Below, piece by piece: positions 7,041 through 16,651 of a stretch of DNA of 64,000 bases (position 1 is its first letter; each line of letters opens with the position of its first letter). The notes under the pieces were generated by a model. It saw nothing but the letters and a program-made list of their open reading frames with translations. It searched no databases and was not told the origin of the DNA. The stretch is taken from contig PKWU01000033.1 in the NCBI GenBank assembly GCA_003132145.1, positions 1 through 64,000 on the forward strand, in the 5' to 3' direction. The stretch comes from Granulicella sp. GTDB taxonomy: Bacteria > Acidobacteriota > Terriglobia > Terriglobales > Acidobacteriaceae. Position numbers and translations under genes: made by a program.

Positions 7041-9740
7041 CTACTCCACGACAGGAGCCATTGGAGCATACTCGGAGATCACCGCGACGGTCGCCGGCTG
7101 CAACCCAGGCGACGTTACGGTCACCGCAATCGTGCCGGCGTGGCCGCGCTTGCTTTGCACGATGGCCATGCATAGCCCATTGAAGGCGCTGCGCTCACTG
7201 GCGCGGTCGGGCTCGTGGCAACTGGGATCGCCATTACCCACGCCGATCACGCTGCCCGGTCCGATCACCGTCCACACCACTTTGTTGTTGGCCTCCGGCA
7301 CGATCCGGCCCTGCGCATCCACGATCGCCACGTTGATGACGGCCAGGTCCTGCCCGTCGGCCGCGATCTTCATCGGCATCCGTCCGTCGGACGTGACCGT
7401 CTCCCGGTCGGTCGAAGCGACGATCTTTGCCGCCGGACCGGCCGTCTCGCGCTTGTCGGTCAGCACCACCATGCCGGCCCTGCTGGCCCGCGCCTCCAGC
7501 ACGCCCGGCGCGTACTTCACCTTCCACACCAGGTGACCGTTCGTCTTCACCGGCTGCGAACCGAGGCTTGCCCCGTTGAGGAACAGTTCGACGCTCTCCT
7601 GGTTGCAGTAGGCCCAGACCTCGATCTCCTGACCCTCCTTGCCCTCCCAGTTCCAGTGGGGAAGAATGTGCAGCATCGGCTCATTACCCCACCACGCCTT
7701 GTAGTACCAGGCCGTGTCCTTGGCAAATCCGCAAGTATCGAGGATGCCGAAGTGAGAGCTGATGCATGGCCAACCGTAGGGCGTGGTCTCTCCGCGGTAG
7801 TCAAAGCCGGTCCAGGCGAATCCGCCAGCCAGCCACTCGCGCTGGTCGTAGAACGACCACCACTCCTCGGCGGTATTGCCCCAACCCGGCTTCTCGGTGT
7901 CATACGCGCTCACGTATCCGCGCGTTTTATCATTGGCGTAGATACCGCGGGTCGCTACCGTGCTCGCGGTCTCGGTGCCAATCATCGGCTGTTTCGGGTG
8001 TTCTCTGTGGTATGCATCGATCAGGCCGTCGCTATAGTTGCAGCCCATCACATCCAGTACGTTGGAGATTCCCACGCCCCCCCAGCCATAGTTCATGGCC
8101 GCCGTCGTCAGGCGCGAAGGGTCGAGCTTTTGCGCCAGCGCCCTCATCGAACGGACAATCCTCGCCCCGCGCGTGCTCCCCTGCTCCGGCTCCTCGTTGC
8201 CCAGCGACCAGAGCACCACGCATGGATGGTTGCGGTCGCGCGTGATCAGCCGCTCCAGCTCGCTCATCCCCTCGGGGTTGGAGGACATCATGCGCGTCTC
8301 GTCCATCACCAGCATGCCCATGCGGTCGCACGCGTCGAGAAACTCCGGCGTCGGCGGGTTGTGCGAGGTCCTGCACCCGTTCGAGCCCATCCACTTCAAC
8401 CGCTCCAGGCGGTAGGCCTGAATGCGGTCCGGAATCGCCTCGCCCACGCCCGCGTGGTCCTGGTGGTTGCATGTCCCTTTGATCTTCACCGGCTTGCCGT
8501 TGAGGAAGAACCCCTTGTCCGCATCGAAGCGCAGTGTGCGAATCCCAAACGTCTCCGAATCCTGATCGACCGTGGCGCCGTCCACCTCGACCGTCGTCAC
8601 CGCACGGTACAGATTGGGCGACTCCAGCGACCAGAGCTGCGGATGCCACACCGTGGTGTGCATCGCAAAGGTCGTCTGGTCGCTGGCCTCAATGGTCACC
8701 GGGTCCGACACCGCCGTCGCTACCGTTTTTCCCGCTGCGTCCACCAATGCGGCATGAACACGGCCTACAACGTCAACATCGCTGTCGTTGATGACCTCGG
8801 TGCTCAGATGGACCGTCACCTGATCGGAGTTTGTAACCACGCCGGTAACGGCCCCGAAGTCCGACCGCACATAGTTCCCCCAGCGCGCGATGTGTACCGG
8901 CGCGGTCTTGGTGAGCCATGCGTGGCGATAGATGCCCGCGCCCTCATAGAACCATCCCTCGTCAAGCGTCGCATCCACCCGGACGACCAGGACATTATTC
9001 CCCGGCGTCTGCATTCCCGCCTTGATGCGCTCCACCATCCTGGCGTCCGGGCCCGCCTGCGCCTTCTCCAGTCTGGCCTGGTCCGACGCGAGCCTGTCGA
9101 TTGCGGCCTTGTCCGCGAAGTTGGCAAAGTCCGTCAGATCGAGGTTCAACGGGGCATAGCCGCTCATGTTCTCGGCGATGAAGTGGCCGTTGAAGAAGAC
9201 CGTCGCGTTGCGGAAGATTCCATCGAACTCGACTGTGATGCGCCGGTCCGTATCGCTGGCCGGCAGCACGAACTCGCGCCGGTACCAGCCGATGCTGGTC
9301 TCGGGAAACTCGCGGCCCAGCGGCTTTGCGCCATGCCCCACCAGGATCGGATTATTGACGAAGGGCAGGTCGATCGCCCAGTCGTGGGGCAGATCGATCT
9401 TGCTCCACGCCGAAGCGTCGAAGCGCGGCGAAGCCGGGCCACCCACATCCCCCGCCTTGGCGAAGGTGCCCGTGCCGTTCAGCTTGCCGAAGCCAAAGTC
9501 CTTGACCGGGTCGTTGGCATTGCCCAGCGCAAAGCGCCAGCCGAAGTCCAGCAGAAGCCGCTCGCGCAGCGTGTTCGGCTGATTTGGGTCAATATGACTC
9601 GCGCCAGGCTGGGCAGCCGGGGGAGCCGAAGCCGCCAGTCGCGAATCGCCCGATTCGGCCAGCAGGTCCTTGCCCGTCATCACTCCGGCCGATGCCGCCA
9701 GGCCAGCCTTCACCAGATCCCGTCGCGTCCACTTGCCCAT
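7041..9740 (-). CDS. Tat-exported glycoside hydrolase family 2 (beta-galactosidase-like)
   Basis: An 899-aa protein. Start ATG 9740 is preferred over 9812 because GGGAGA precedes it and it places a Tat signal (WTRRDLVKAGLAASAG) at the N-terminus, so it is exported folded. The order is: N-terminal jelly-roll sugar-binding domain (about 60-230), Ig-like domain (about 270-380), TIM barrel with the acid/base in WSLGNEEPEQG and the nucleophile in PMIGTETAS, then DUF4982-like and a further Ig-like C-terminal domain (EVWAYCNQESVELFLNG onward). GH2 enzymes remove terminal beta-galactosyl, mannosyl or glucuronyl residues; the substrate cannot be read from sequence. It probably degrades plant or microbial polysaccharide outside the cytoplasm. 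It is not in an obvious polysaccharide-utilisation cluster. Confidence 0.88.
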   Translation of the reverse strand: MGKWTRRDLVKAGLAASAGVMTGKDLLAESGDSRLAASAPPAAQPGASHIDPNQPNTLRERLLLDFGWRFALGNANDPVKDFGFGKLNGTGTFAKAGDVGGPASPRFDASAWSKIDLPHDWAIDLPFVNNPILVGHGAKPLGREFPETSIGWYRREFVLPASDTDRRITVEFDGIFRNATVFFNGHFIAENMSGYAPLNLDLTDFANFADKAAIDRLASDQARLEKAQAGPDARMVERIKAGMQTPGNNVLVVRVDATLDEGWFYEGAGIYRHAWLTKTAPVHIARWGNYVRSDFGAVTGVVTNSDQVTVHLSTEVINDSDVDVVGRVHAALVDAAGKTVATAVSDPVTIEASDQTTFAMHTTVWHPQLWSLESPNLYRAVTTVEVDGATVDQDSETFGIRTLRFDADKGFFLNGKPVKIKGTCNHQDHAGVGEAIPDRIQAYRLERLKWMGSNGCRTSHNPPTPEFLDACDRMGMLVMDETRMMSSNPEGMSELERLITRDRNHPCVVLWSLGNEEPEQGSTRGARIVRSMRALAQKLDPSRLTTAAMNYGWGGVGISNVLDVMGCNYSDGLIDAYHREHPKQPMIGTETASTVATRGIYANDKTRGYVSAYDTEKPGWGNTAEEWWSFYDQREWLAGGFAWTGFDYRGETTPYGWPCISSHFGILDTCGFAKDTAWYYKAWWGNEPMLHILPHWNWEGKEGQEIEVWAYCNQESVELFLNGASLGSQPVKTNGHLVWKVKYAPGVLEARASRAGMVVLTDKRETAGPAAKIVASTDRETVTSDGRMPMKIAADGQDLAVINVAIVDAQGRIVPEANNKVVWTVIGPGSVIGVGNGDPSCHEPDRASERSAFNGLCMAIVQSKRGHAGTIAVTVTSPGLQPATVAVISEYAPMAPVVE

Positions 9741-9871
9741 GCCTGATCTCCCTCGAAACTCTGTCGCGCATTCGGGGATGCATCGTTTCGCCTCCCTGCG
9801 CGTGTCATCCACTTTACATCGTGGAGAGATTTTTGGCAGACGGGGAGTGAAGTTCGCGCATTCGCACTAAG

Positions 9872-9906
9872 ACCCACCATCGCATAGTGCGCGATGAATG
9901 GGGAAT
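9872..9906. repeat. REP-like palindrome
   Basis: CCCACC, then ATCGC (9879-9883) pairing with GCGAT (9891-9895), then GAATGGGG. It is a diverged member of the family with a different stem, lying upstream of the GH2 gene. Confidence 0.55.
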
Positions 9907-9928
9907 CCAATCCTTGCTCAAATGAAAA

Positions 9929-9962
9929 CCCCACATCTCAGAATCGAGATGTGGGGCACCCG
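9929..9962. repeat. REP-like palindrome, 11-bp perfect stem
   Basis: CCCCACATCTC (9929-9939) pairs perfectly with GAGATGTGGGG (9946-9956), followed by CACCC. It sits 21 nt past the rho stop codon and could also act as a 3' end structure for rho. Confidence 0.7.
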
Positions 9963-9982
9963 TACCCGTTTGGTGTGGGCAA

Positions 9983-11233
<1,251 letters not shown>

Positions 11234-11375
11234 ATGTATTTGGGGTTTACCTGATTGTTCTTGGGGGGATTTGTAGCGGAGGAGGGGAGTTGCCGGGCGG
11301 GAAACGCTCGCTGGTGTCTTCGGAAAAAGAAGAGGGGTCGTGCGGTGTGCCGGAGCAGCTTATGGAATGAAATGA

Positions 11376-11381
11376 ATTATA
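11376..11381 (-). promoter_or_regulatory. Candidate rho promoter -10 box
   Basis: A perfect TATAAT on the minus strand, about 143 nt before the rho start codon. No good -35 hexamer is found at 16-18 nt, so this rests on the -10 match, its position and its AT-rich surroundings. Confidence 0.45.
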
Positions 11382-11449
11382 CGCTGACAGGAGGGGGTTG
11401 ATGCAGGGTGGACTTCCATTGCAGGGAAGCGGCGGCAGGGCCGCGCGGG

Positions 11450-11665
11450 TCAGGCCGCGCGGCGTTCCTCAAGGCTGTCGACGGCCGTCTCAGAGGCTGC
11501 GTCCATGGGAATGGTGTCCTTGAAGCGGTCAAACACTTCGTTGGTGGTGTCCTGCACACGGGTGTTTGGTTTGTGCAGCTTGCGGGTTGCCTTGGAGGCA
11601 AGCTGGCAGAGTTCGTAGCGATTGGTGACGTGAGTGAGTGCTCCAAAAATGAGGTCTGAGCGCAT
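11450..11665 (-). CDS. RNA polymerase omega-like small protein
   Basis: A 71-aa protein, MRSDLIFGALTHVTNRYEL..., with NRYELCQLASKATRKLHK and QDTTNEVF. This recalls acidobacterial RpoZ proteins (an Asn-Arg-aromatic-Leu motif, then a basic helix); omega helps assemble and stabilise the beta' subunit. AAAGGAA lies 6 nt before the ATG. It stands alone rather than in the usual gmk-rpoZ context, so it could be the only copy or a paralogue. The C-terminus (DAASETAVDSLEERRAA) is unrelated low complexity. Assignment is from recalled similarity only. Confidence 0.5.
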   Translation of the reverse strand: MRSDLIFGALTHVTNRYELCQLASKATRKLHKPNTRVQDTTNEVFDRFKDTIPMDAASETAVDSLEERRAA

Positions 11666-11750
11666 AAAGGTTCCTTTCGTTTCGTCGCGGCAAAGGACGT
11701 GATGTCGAGCCTGGCATCGACTTTCGTTGGACCGGAAGTGCGATCCACGA

Positions 11751-11779
11751 TGTCTAAACCTTCTAAGCTAATGATTCAA
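11751..11779 (-). promoter_or_regulatory. Candidate promoter of the omega-like gene
   Basis: On the minus strand TTGAAT (11774-11779) and TAGACA (11751-11756) are separated by exactly 17 nt, about 85 nt before the start codon. This fits a sigma-70-type promoter. Confidence 0.45.
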
Positions 11780-12283
11780 AATGGCTTGATGCAACAGCCA
11801 GTTCGTTACTGAGATTTCCAGGCCCAAATCATTCGATGCCAGGATTCGGGCGATGGTTTTGTACTTTCTGAACTTCTATTCCCGTGGTGCGATCTTAAGA
11901 CAGTTCTAGAGCGAGGCGCAGAACCCCGCGCTCATTTGATATATATCGACATCTCATGCAATTCGGAGCATGTTGCGCTCCTGCGAACGAACAAGAGCAG
12001 AGGGATTCGTTGTTGTGAAGCCGCCCAAACTTCTCTTGCGGGACTGGCCAGCGTGGAACAACTTACTATAAGGAAGATAAACGGTATGGCTGGCGGAGTC
12101 AATACTTATTTTGGGAAGTTGAAAAAATAAATCTTCCATAAATGGGAAGTTGCGAGGCGCGGGAAAGATCGCGAGGCCTTACGCCGGAGAACAATGGCTG
12201 TTTGCGCAGAGGGAAGGAGTTAAGACTGGACGAGGAAACTATTAGAATCATCAATTTAAGCGTTCATTGCCGGTCACTGCAGG
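11780..12283. other. AT-richer non-coding stretch
   Basis: About 500 nt between the omega-like gene and the 3' end of comM, clearly less GC-rich than the flanks. Short open frames (for example 11936-12130) have no ribosome-binding site and no family resemblance. I see no RNA gene. It may be decayed or acquired DNA. Confidence 0.45.
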
Positions 12284-13888
12284 CTATGCCCAATAACTAC
12301 GATCCAAGGTGCGGTACTGGATGGCCTCGGCGATGTGTTTGACGGCGATGTCGGGCTCGCCGCCGAGGTCGGCGATGGTGCGGGCGACCTTGAGGATGCG
12401 GTCGTGGGCTCGGGCGGTGAGGCCCTGCTGCTGCATGGCGCGCTCCAGCAGGCGTTCGGCGTCGGGGGATAGCTCGCAGAAGGTGCGGATCTGCTGGGTG
12501 TTCATCTGCGAGTTGGAGAAGATGGGCTTGGCGGCTGACTTGGCCGTGGCTTTGCCACGTTCGGGCTGGCCATTCAGCGGGACGGCGAAGCGGACGTGCT
12601 GGCGCTCGCGGGCGGCCAGGACGCGGGCGCGAATCTCGGCTGAGCCTTCGGCAGAGGCCCCTCCGCGCAGCTCCTTATACTGCACGGCGGGAACCTCGAT
12701 GTGGATGTCGATGCGGTCGAGCAGCGGGCCGGAGACCTTGCTGACGTAGCGCTGGATCATCGGCGGGGTGCACATGCACTCGCGCGACTTGTCGTTGAAG
12801 TAGCCGCAGGGGCATGGGTTCATGGCGGCGGCCAGCATGAAGCGCGCGGGGAAGGTGAGGCTCATGGCGGCGCGCGCGATGGTCACAGTGCCGTCTTCCA
12901 GCGGCTGGCGCAGGACTTCGAGAACATTGCGCGGAAACTCCGGCAGCTCGTCCAGAAAGAGCAGGCCGTTGTGGGCGAGCGAGACTTCGCCGGGGCGCGG
13001 AATCATTCCGCCGCCGATCAGCCCGGCGTCGGAGATGGTGTGGTGCGGCGCACGGAAGGGCCGGTGCGTCACCAGGCCGCGGTCGGCGTCCAGCACGCCG
13101 GCGACGGAGTGGATCTTGGTGGTCTCCAGCGCCTCTTCAAAGCGCAGCGGAGCGAGGATCGACGGCAGGCGCTTGGCCAGCATGGTCTTGCCAGAGCCGG
13201 GCGGCCCGATCATCAGGATGTTGTGTCCACCGGCGGCTGCGACCTCTAGCGCCCTCTTGGCCACCTGTTGTCCGCGCACGTCCTTGAAGTCGTAGGGGAA
13301 GTGCTCGAGCTCTTCGAGCAGGCTGGCGGCCTCGATGCGCAGCGGCTGGGCCTTGATGCCTCCGAGGGAGGCGGAGTTGAGCAGATCGCGCACGTCGCTG
13401 AGGGTCTGCACGGGATAGACGTTGACGCCCTCGACGACGGCGGCCTCGCGCGCGTTAGAGGCCGGAATGACGAGGTTCTTGATCCCCTTCGCTCGCGCGG
13501 CAAGCGCAATCGGCAGCATTCCCTGCACCGCGCGCAGCGTACCGTCGAGGCCAAGCTCGCCGACCAGAAGGAAGTTGGAGATGTCCTTGATGTGCAGCGC
13601 GCCGTATGCGCCGAGAATGCCGATGGCGATGGGAAGGTCGAAGCCGGAGCCTTCTTTCTTGATGTCGGCGGGCGCAAGGTTGATGGTGATGCGCGTGGGA
13701 GGAATGTCGAAGCCGGAGTTGCGGATGGCGGAGCGGACGCGGTCGCGGCTCTCGCGCACGGCGGCGTCGGGCAGGCCGACAGTGGAGAACTCGCTTTTCT
13801 CAAGGACGACGCCGGAGAAGTCGACCTCCACGTCGATGATGTGTGCGTCGATGCCGTAGACGGCGGCGCTGCGGGCTTTGAAGAGCAT
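12284..13888 (-). CDS. comM: ComM/YifB family Mg-chelatase-like AAA+ ATPase
   Basis: A 534-aa protein. The N-terminal lon-protease-like ChlI domain (about 1-170; [19 protein letters not shown], then [20 protein letters not shown]) precedes an AAA+ module with Walker [14 protein letters not shown] (about 227-239) and Walker [11 protein letters not shown], and a C-terminal Mg_chelatase_C domain ([16 protein letters not shown]). In naturally competent bacteria ComM is a helicase that drives branch migration during integration of transforming DNA. Length is close to the family norm; Lys/Ala-rich residues near 450-475 are a small insert. No other competence gene is nearby. Confidence 0.93.
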   Translation of the reverse strand: MLFKARSAAVYGIDAHIIDVEVDFSGVVLEKSEFSTVGLPDAAVRESRDRVRSAIRNSGFDIPPTRITINLAPADIKKEGSGFDLPIAIGILGAYGALHIKDISNFLLVGELGLDGTLRAVQGMLPIALAARAKGIKNLVIPASNAREAAVVEGVNVYPVQTLSDVRDLLNSASLGGIKAQPLRIEAASLLEELEHFPYDFKDVRGQQVAKRALEVAAAGGHNILMIGPPGSGKTMLAKRLPSILAPLRFEEALETTKIHSVAGVLDADRGLVTHRPFRAPHHTISDAGLIGGGMIPRPGEVSLAHNGLLFLDELPEFPRNVLEVLRQPLEDGTVTIARAAMSLTFPARFMLAAAMNPCPCGYFNDKSRECMCTPPMIQRYVSKVSGPLLDRIDIHIEVPAVQYKELRGGASAEGSAEIRARVLAARERQHVRFAVPLNGQPERGKATAKSAAKPIFSNSQMNTQQIRTFCELSPDAERLLERAMQQQGLTARAHDRILKVARTIADLGGEPDIAVKHIAEAIQYRTLDRSYWA

Positions 13889-14078
13889 AGAGGCGACCGG
13901 GACTCGTGTATTGGCGGACGGAATGAGTCTAGCATTATGGGTCTGTTGCCGCCGCGCAAAGCTGCGGTTGCAGTCTGCTGGCGAGATTTATCCTGCAATT
14001 CTCCAGCGGCAACTTCAGGATTTCGCATCACAATTGACTGACAGATCGAGTTGGCAAGAGCGGAACGTGGAGGCAGAG

Positions 14079-15104
14079 ATGAACGGAACAGCGAGCCGTG
14101 CGCGAAATAATCTCTTCAACGGCAAGCTGATTGGGCTTCTTCTGCTCGCTCTCGCCTGCGTGGTGAGTGCGGCGGCGCGGGCGCAGAGCGGTGCTGCGAA
14201 GCCTGCCAGTACAGCGGCGCAAGAGCAGACATCTCCTGCCAATCCTGCCAGTGCGGCGACGGGCAATGAAGAGGAGGCGCCGCCGCTCGCCATCTCGCCC
14301 ACGGCGACTGCCGGGCAGCGGACGGACCAGGCGTGGAAGATCCTGACCGATGCGGCGACGGATGTGAAACGTACGCAGACGCGGCTGCAGGCGCTGACGG
14401 CGCTGGGATTGCTGCGCAGCCCGCGCTCGGCAAAGCTGATCGCCGATGCGATGACCGATCCCGGCCTGGACGTGCGGGCAGCGGCGGCGCTGGCCGCGGG
14501 GTTGAGCCGCGACCGGACCCTTGAGCCCAATCTGCGCAGCCTGCTGGACGACAAGGAGCCGCAGGTTGCGTTCACCGCGGCGATGACGTTATCGAAGATG
14601 GGCGACCATTCCGGCGATGACATCCTGGTTGCGGTGGTGGACGGCGAACGCAGCGCGGGGCCGACGATGATGCACGGGGCCGAGCACCGGATCGACAACG
14701 ACCTGCACAACCCGTCGATGCTGGCGCAGTTGGGCGCGATGCAGGGCGCGGCGATGTTGCTGGGGCCGTTCGGAGTCGGGATCACGGCCTTCGAGTTTAT
14801 CCACCAGAGCGGCGGCGACCTGGCGCGCGTCTCGGCCATCGAGCAGATCTCGAAGGAGAGAACGGAGCCGGTGCACAAGAAGCTGCTGGCCGCGCTCGGC
14901 GACAAGGACGCGGCAGTGCGCGCGGCCTCGGCGGAGGCGCTGGCCGACTACCACGACAGCGCCACGTCGGCGGCGATCTACCCGCTGCTTGCGGACAAGA
15001 AGGTCCCGGTGCGGCTGATCGCGGCGGCGGCGTACCTGCGGACGACCGGAGTTCCGGGGCCGTTGCCTGCGGCGATTGCCCGCGGCGCAAGGACCGGACG
15101 CTAG
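14079..15104 (+). CDS. Exported HEAT-repeat protein
   Basis: A 341-aa protein. The frame is open from 13878, but ATG 14079 has GGAGG 7 nt upstream and gives a signal peptide (LIGLLLLALACVVSAAARAQ). After a Ser/Ala/Pro-rich linker come HEAT/PBS-type helical repeats: SPRSAKLIADAMTDPGLDV, then RAAAALAAGLSRD, LLDDKEPQVAFTAAM, and again DKDAAVRAASAEALADYHD near the C-terminus. Such repeats are protein-binding scaffolds; no enzyme is suggested. It is probably periplasmic. It is divergent from comM with a 190-nt spacer. Confidence 0.75.
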   Translation: MNGTASRARNNLFNGKLIGLLLLALACVVSAAARAQSGAAKPASTAAQEQTSPANPASAATGNEEEAPPLAISPTATAGQRTDQAWKILTDAATDVKRTQTRLQALTALGLLRSPRSAKLIADAMTDPGLDVRAAAALAAGLSRDRTLEPNLRSLLDDKEPQVAFTAAMTLSKMGDHSGDDILVAVVDGERSAGPTMMHGAEHRIDNDLHNPSMLAQLGAMQGAAMLLGPFGVGITAFEFIHQSGGDLARVSAIEQISKERTEPVHKKLLAALGDKDAAVRAASAEALADYHDSATSAAIYPLLADKKVPVRLIAAAAYLRTTGVPGPLPAAIARGARTGR

Positions 15105-15114
15105 CCGCCGAAAA

Positions 15115-15171
15115 CCTGTGTCTCAGAAGCGAGACATGGGGCACCCGACTTTGTGGACTATTTCAGACCTG
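15115..15171. repeat. REP-like palindrome with 3' tail, left flank of parDE
   Basis: The stem GTCTC/GAGAC followed by ATGGGGCACCC, then a 25-nt tail ending in ATTTCAGACCTG. The 51 nt at 15121-15171 match 16465-16515 at 43 of 51 positions, in the same orientation, so the intervening 1.3 kb (repeat copy 2 and parDE) is bracketed by direct repeats. Confidence 0.65.
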
Positions 15172-15474
15172 CATCACCCGCATGAACCATTAATTAGTTA
15201 GTACCCCCCCTCCCCCCCTCCATGGGGGTATTTGGACGGAAGTCTTTTTGAATCTGTTGCCTACAGGTATATACTGGCTGCAAAAATTAGATTCCAAATG
15301 AGTTACGGCTAAATATTCCATTCAAAAAGACTTACCGGGTGCAACGACTACGAATTCGGTGAAAAGGACAGCGATTTACGCCTGAAATGGCGACGATTCC
15401 GGCCAAAATGTGGTCGATTCTGGCTCAGGATGACTCGTTTTTAGCGTAGTTCCGGCGTGGAGGAAAAAGAAAAG
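15172..15474. other. Non-coding stretch with composite repeat
   Basis: No gene. It contains a C-tract/G-tract palindrome (about 15205-15229) and TGCAAAAATTAGATTCCA (15279-15296), both of which recur before repeat copy 1 at the left edge of the window. AT-rich for this genome. Confidence 0.5.
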
Positions 15475-15499
15475 CAGCCCGGCGTTGAACGCCGGGCTG
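15475..15499 (-). terminator. Intrinsic terminator, minus strand
   Basis: A stem of at least 10 bp, AGCCCGGCGT with ACGCCGGGCT and a 3-nt loop. On the minus strand it is followed by GCTTTTCTTTTT. It closes the minus-strand unit defined by repeat copy 2. Its sequence is unrelated to the terminator of copy 1 although the position is equivalent. Confidence 0.75.
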
Positions 15500-15513
15500 T
15501 TCGCTTTCTTTAT

Positions 15514-15694
15514 CTCTACACCTTCTATTTTATCATGTGGAGCATAACTACTATGCCACTTGCGGGAAAGTTTTTTCTCTTTTGTTTTCTGCTGATTGAG
15601 GCGATTTTGGTGGGCCGAGGGTCTTGACACGCGATTTTACGGGGAAATTCGGTGAAAAAATCTTTGGGAGCGGGCGGAGTTGGCGGTAGACCCA
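15514..15694 (-). repeat. 180-bp dispersed repeat, copy 2 (possible sRNA unit)
   Basis: Aligns end to end with 222-400, and the 50-nt core 15542-15591 is identical. Here it lies between two plus-strand genes, so a minus-strand transcript ending at 15475-15499 would be an independent unit rather than a 3' UTR. TAAAATAGAAG (minus strand, about 15525-15535) is also shared. It could be a small RNA; no promoter of consensus quality is seen. Confidence 0.6.
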
Positions 15695-15730
15695 CTCATC
15701 GCATGAGACAAGAGCGTGATGAATGGGGCG
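15691..15730. repeat. REP-like palindrome (imperfect)
   Basis: CCCACTCATCGC, then GCGTGATGAATGGGGCGC, a diverged family member with a longer loop. It directly follows repeat copy 2, as the palindrome at 397-435 follows copy 1. Confidence 0.5.
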
Positions 15731-15796
15731 CGGACGTTTCGTGGGTCAAAGACAAAACGTGAGTGGTCCACCTGCCCGACAACTCGCCGGTCCCCG

Positions 15797-15831
15797 TTGT
15801 ATTTCTGTCAAGAAGTAGTATTATTTACTAC
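15797..15831 (+). promoter_or_regulatory. parDE promoter with overlapping operator palindrome
   Basis: TTGTAT (15797-15802) and TATTAT (15819-15824) are spaced 16 nt apart. The perfect inverted repeat GTAGTA-TTATT-TACTAC (15815-15831) covers the -10 box and lies 12 nt before the parD start. This is the expected layout for autorepression by a ParD-type antitoxin. Confidence 0.65.
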
Positions 15832-15843
15832 CAGAGGAATGCC

Positions 15844-16125
15844 ATGCCAGATGTTCAAAAAGTAAGTATTGCCTTGACCGGGGAGCAGGTTACGGCGCTG
15901 AGGGCTGCGGTCGAGACCGGCGAGTATGCCACGACCAGCGAGGCCATCCGCGAGGCGTTGCGCGAGTGGCAGTGGAAGCGCGATCTGCGCGTGGAGGAAG
16001 TGAAGCGGCTGCGCCAGTCGTGGCAGGAAGGCAAGGCGAGCGGCCCGGCGGTTGCACTCGATCTTGCGGAGACGCGCGAGCAGGCGCGACGGCGGCTGAA
16101 GAAGGCATCGGGGCAGGCCGCGTGA
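15844..16125 (+). CDS. parD: ParD-type antitoxin (ribbon-helix-helix)
   Basis: A 93-aa protein. ATG 15844 is chosen because AGAGGA precedes it; the frame is open from 15763. The N-terminal ribbon-helix-helix (about 1-50: VSIALTGEQVTALRAAVETG, then YATTSEAIREALREW) should dimerise and bind the palindrome overlapping its promoter. The basic, flexible C-terminus (about 55-93) should wrap the toxin. It overlaps parE by GTGA, so the two are translationally coupled. The pair is bracketed by direct repeats at 15121-15171 and 16465-16515. Confidence 0.88.
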   Translation: MPDVQKVSIALTGEQVTALRAAVETGEYATTSEAIREALREWQWKRDLRVEEVKRLRQSWQEGKASGPAVALDLAETREQARRRLKKASGQAA

Positions 16126-16451
16126 CTGGACATGTGACAGGCCGCCCAGCACTGCTGTGGACGCCGCAGGCCAGAGAAGACTTGCTGGAGATCTACGTCA
16201 CCATCGGACTGGACAACCCATCGGCCGCGGAACGCGTGTACTCGGCGATAGAAGAGAAGGCGAGCCTGCTGGTCGGCACTCCGCGGCTCGGAGTGCGTCG
16301 CCGGGAGATCGCGCCTGCGGCGAGGATGCTGGTAGAGGGCGTCTACCTGCTGCTCTATGAGACGCACCCGGACAGCGACGATGGGCCTGTGGAGAGAATT
16401 GAGATCGTGCGCGTGGTTCACGGGCATCGAGATTTGACCCGCATCTCCTGA
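16122..16451 (+). CDS. parE: ParE/RelE-family toxin
   Basis: A 109-aa protein from a GTG start inside the parD stop (GTGA); a longer in-frame start at 15966 would overlap nearly half of parD and is rejected. It has typical ParE-fold segments: LLWTPQAREDLLEIYVTIG, SAAERVYSAIEEKASLL, TPRLGVRRREI, then a beta-rich end YLLLYETHP...VERIEIVRVVHGHRDL. ParE toxins poison DNA gyrase, RelE relatives cleave mRNA on ribosomes; the RVVHGHRDL ending fits ParE. It acts in the cytoplasm and is neutralised by the adjacent antitoxin. Confidence 0.87.
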   Translation: MTGHVTGRPALLWTPQAREDLLEIYVTIGLDNPSAAERVYSAIEEKASLLVGTPRLGVRRREIAPAARMLVEGVYLLLYETHPDSDDGPVERIEIVRVVHGHRDLTRIS

Positions 16452-16458
16452 CCGTAAA

Positions 16459-16515
16459 CCCACGTCTCAGAATCGAGACGTGGGGCACCCGCCTTTGTCT
16501 CACATTTCAGACCTG
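16459..16515. repeat. REP-like palindrome with 3' tail, right flank of parDE
   Basis: A perfect 10-bp stem CCCACGTCTC (16459-16468) with GAGACGTGGG (16475-16484), then GCACCC and the same tail (ending ATTTCAGACCTG) as the copy at 15115-15171. Confidence 0.7.
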
Positions 16516-16651
16516 GGCCACCAGCCCAGATTAAACGGCGGAAGTGGGCAGAACAACTTGCCAAACGCACTAAGTTATTGATATTGTTATGTGTAATCGC
16601 AGTGGTTAGTAGATTCGGTGGAAAGTAAAGCTCGGTTAAGGAACCTGTGCA

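Noticed and set aside
7215-9746. 843-codon open frame antisense to the GH2 gene
   Set aside because: A shadow of codon bias on the sense strand; Arg/His-rich composition with no domains.
11936-12342. Two small plus-strand frames (64 and 66 codons)
   Set aside because: No ribosome-binding site, no recognisable sequence, in AT-richer spacer DNA; the second runs into comM on the other strand.
13878-14078. Upstream extension of the HEAT-repeat gene
   Set aside because: ATG 14079 has GGAGG at good spacing and starts a signal peptide that the extension would bury.
15966-16121. Longer start for the ParE toxin
   Set aside because: It would overlap much of parD; the GTG at 16122 in the GTGA junction gives a normal-length toxin.
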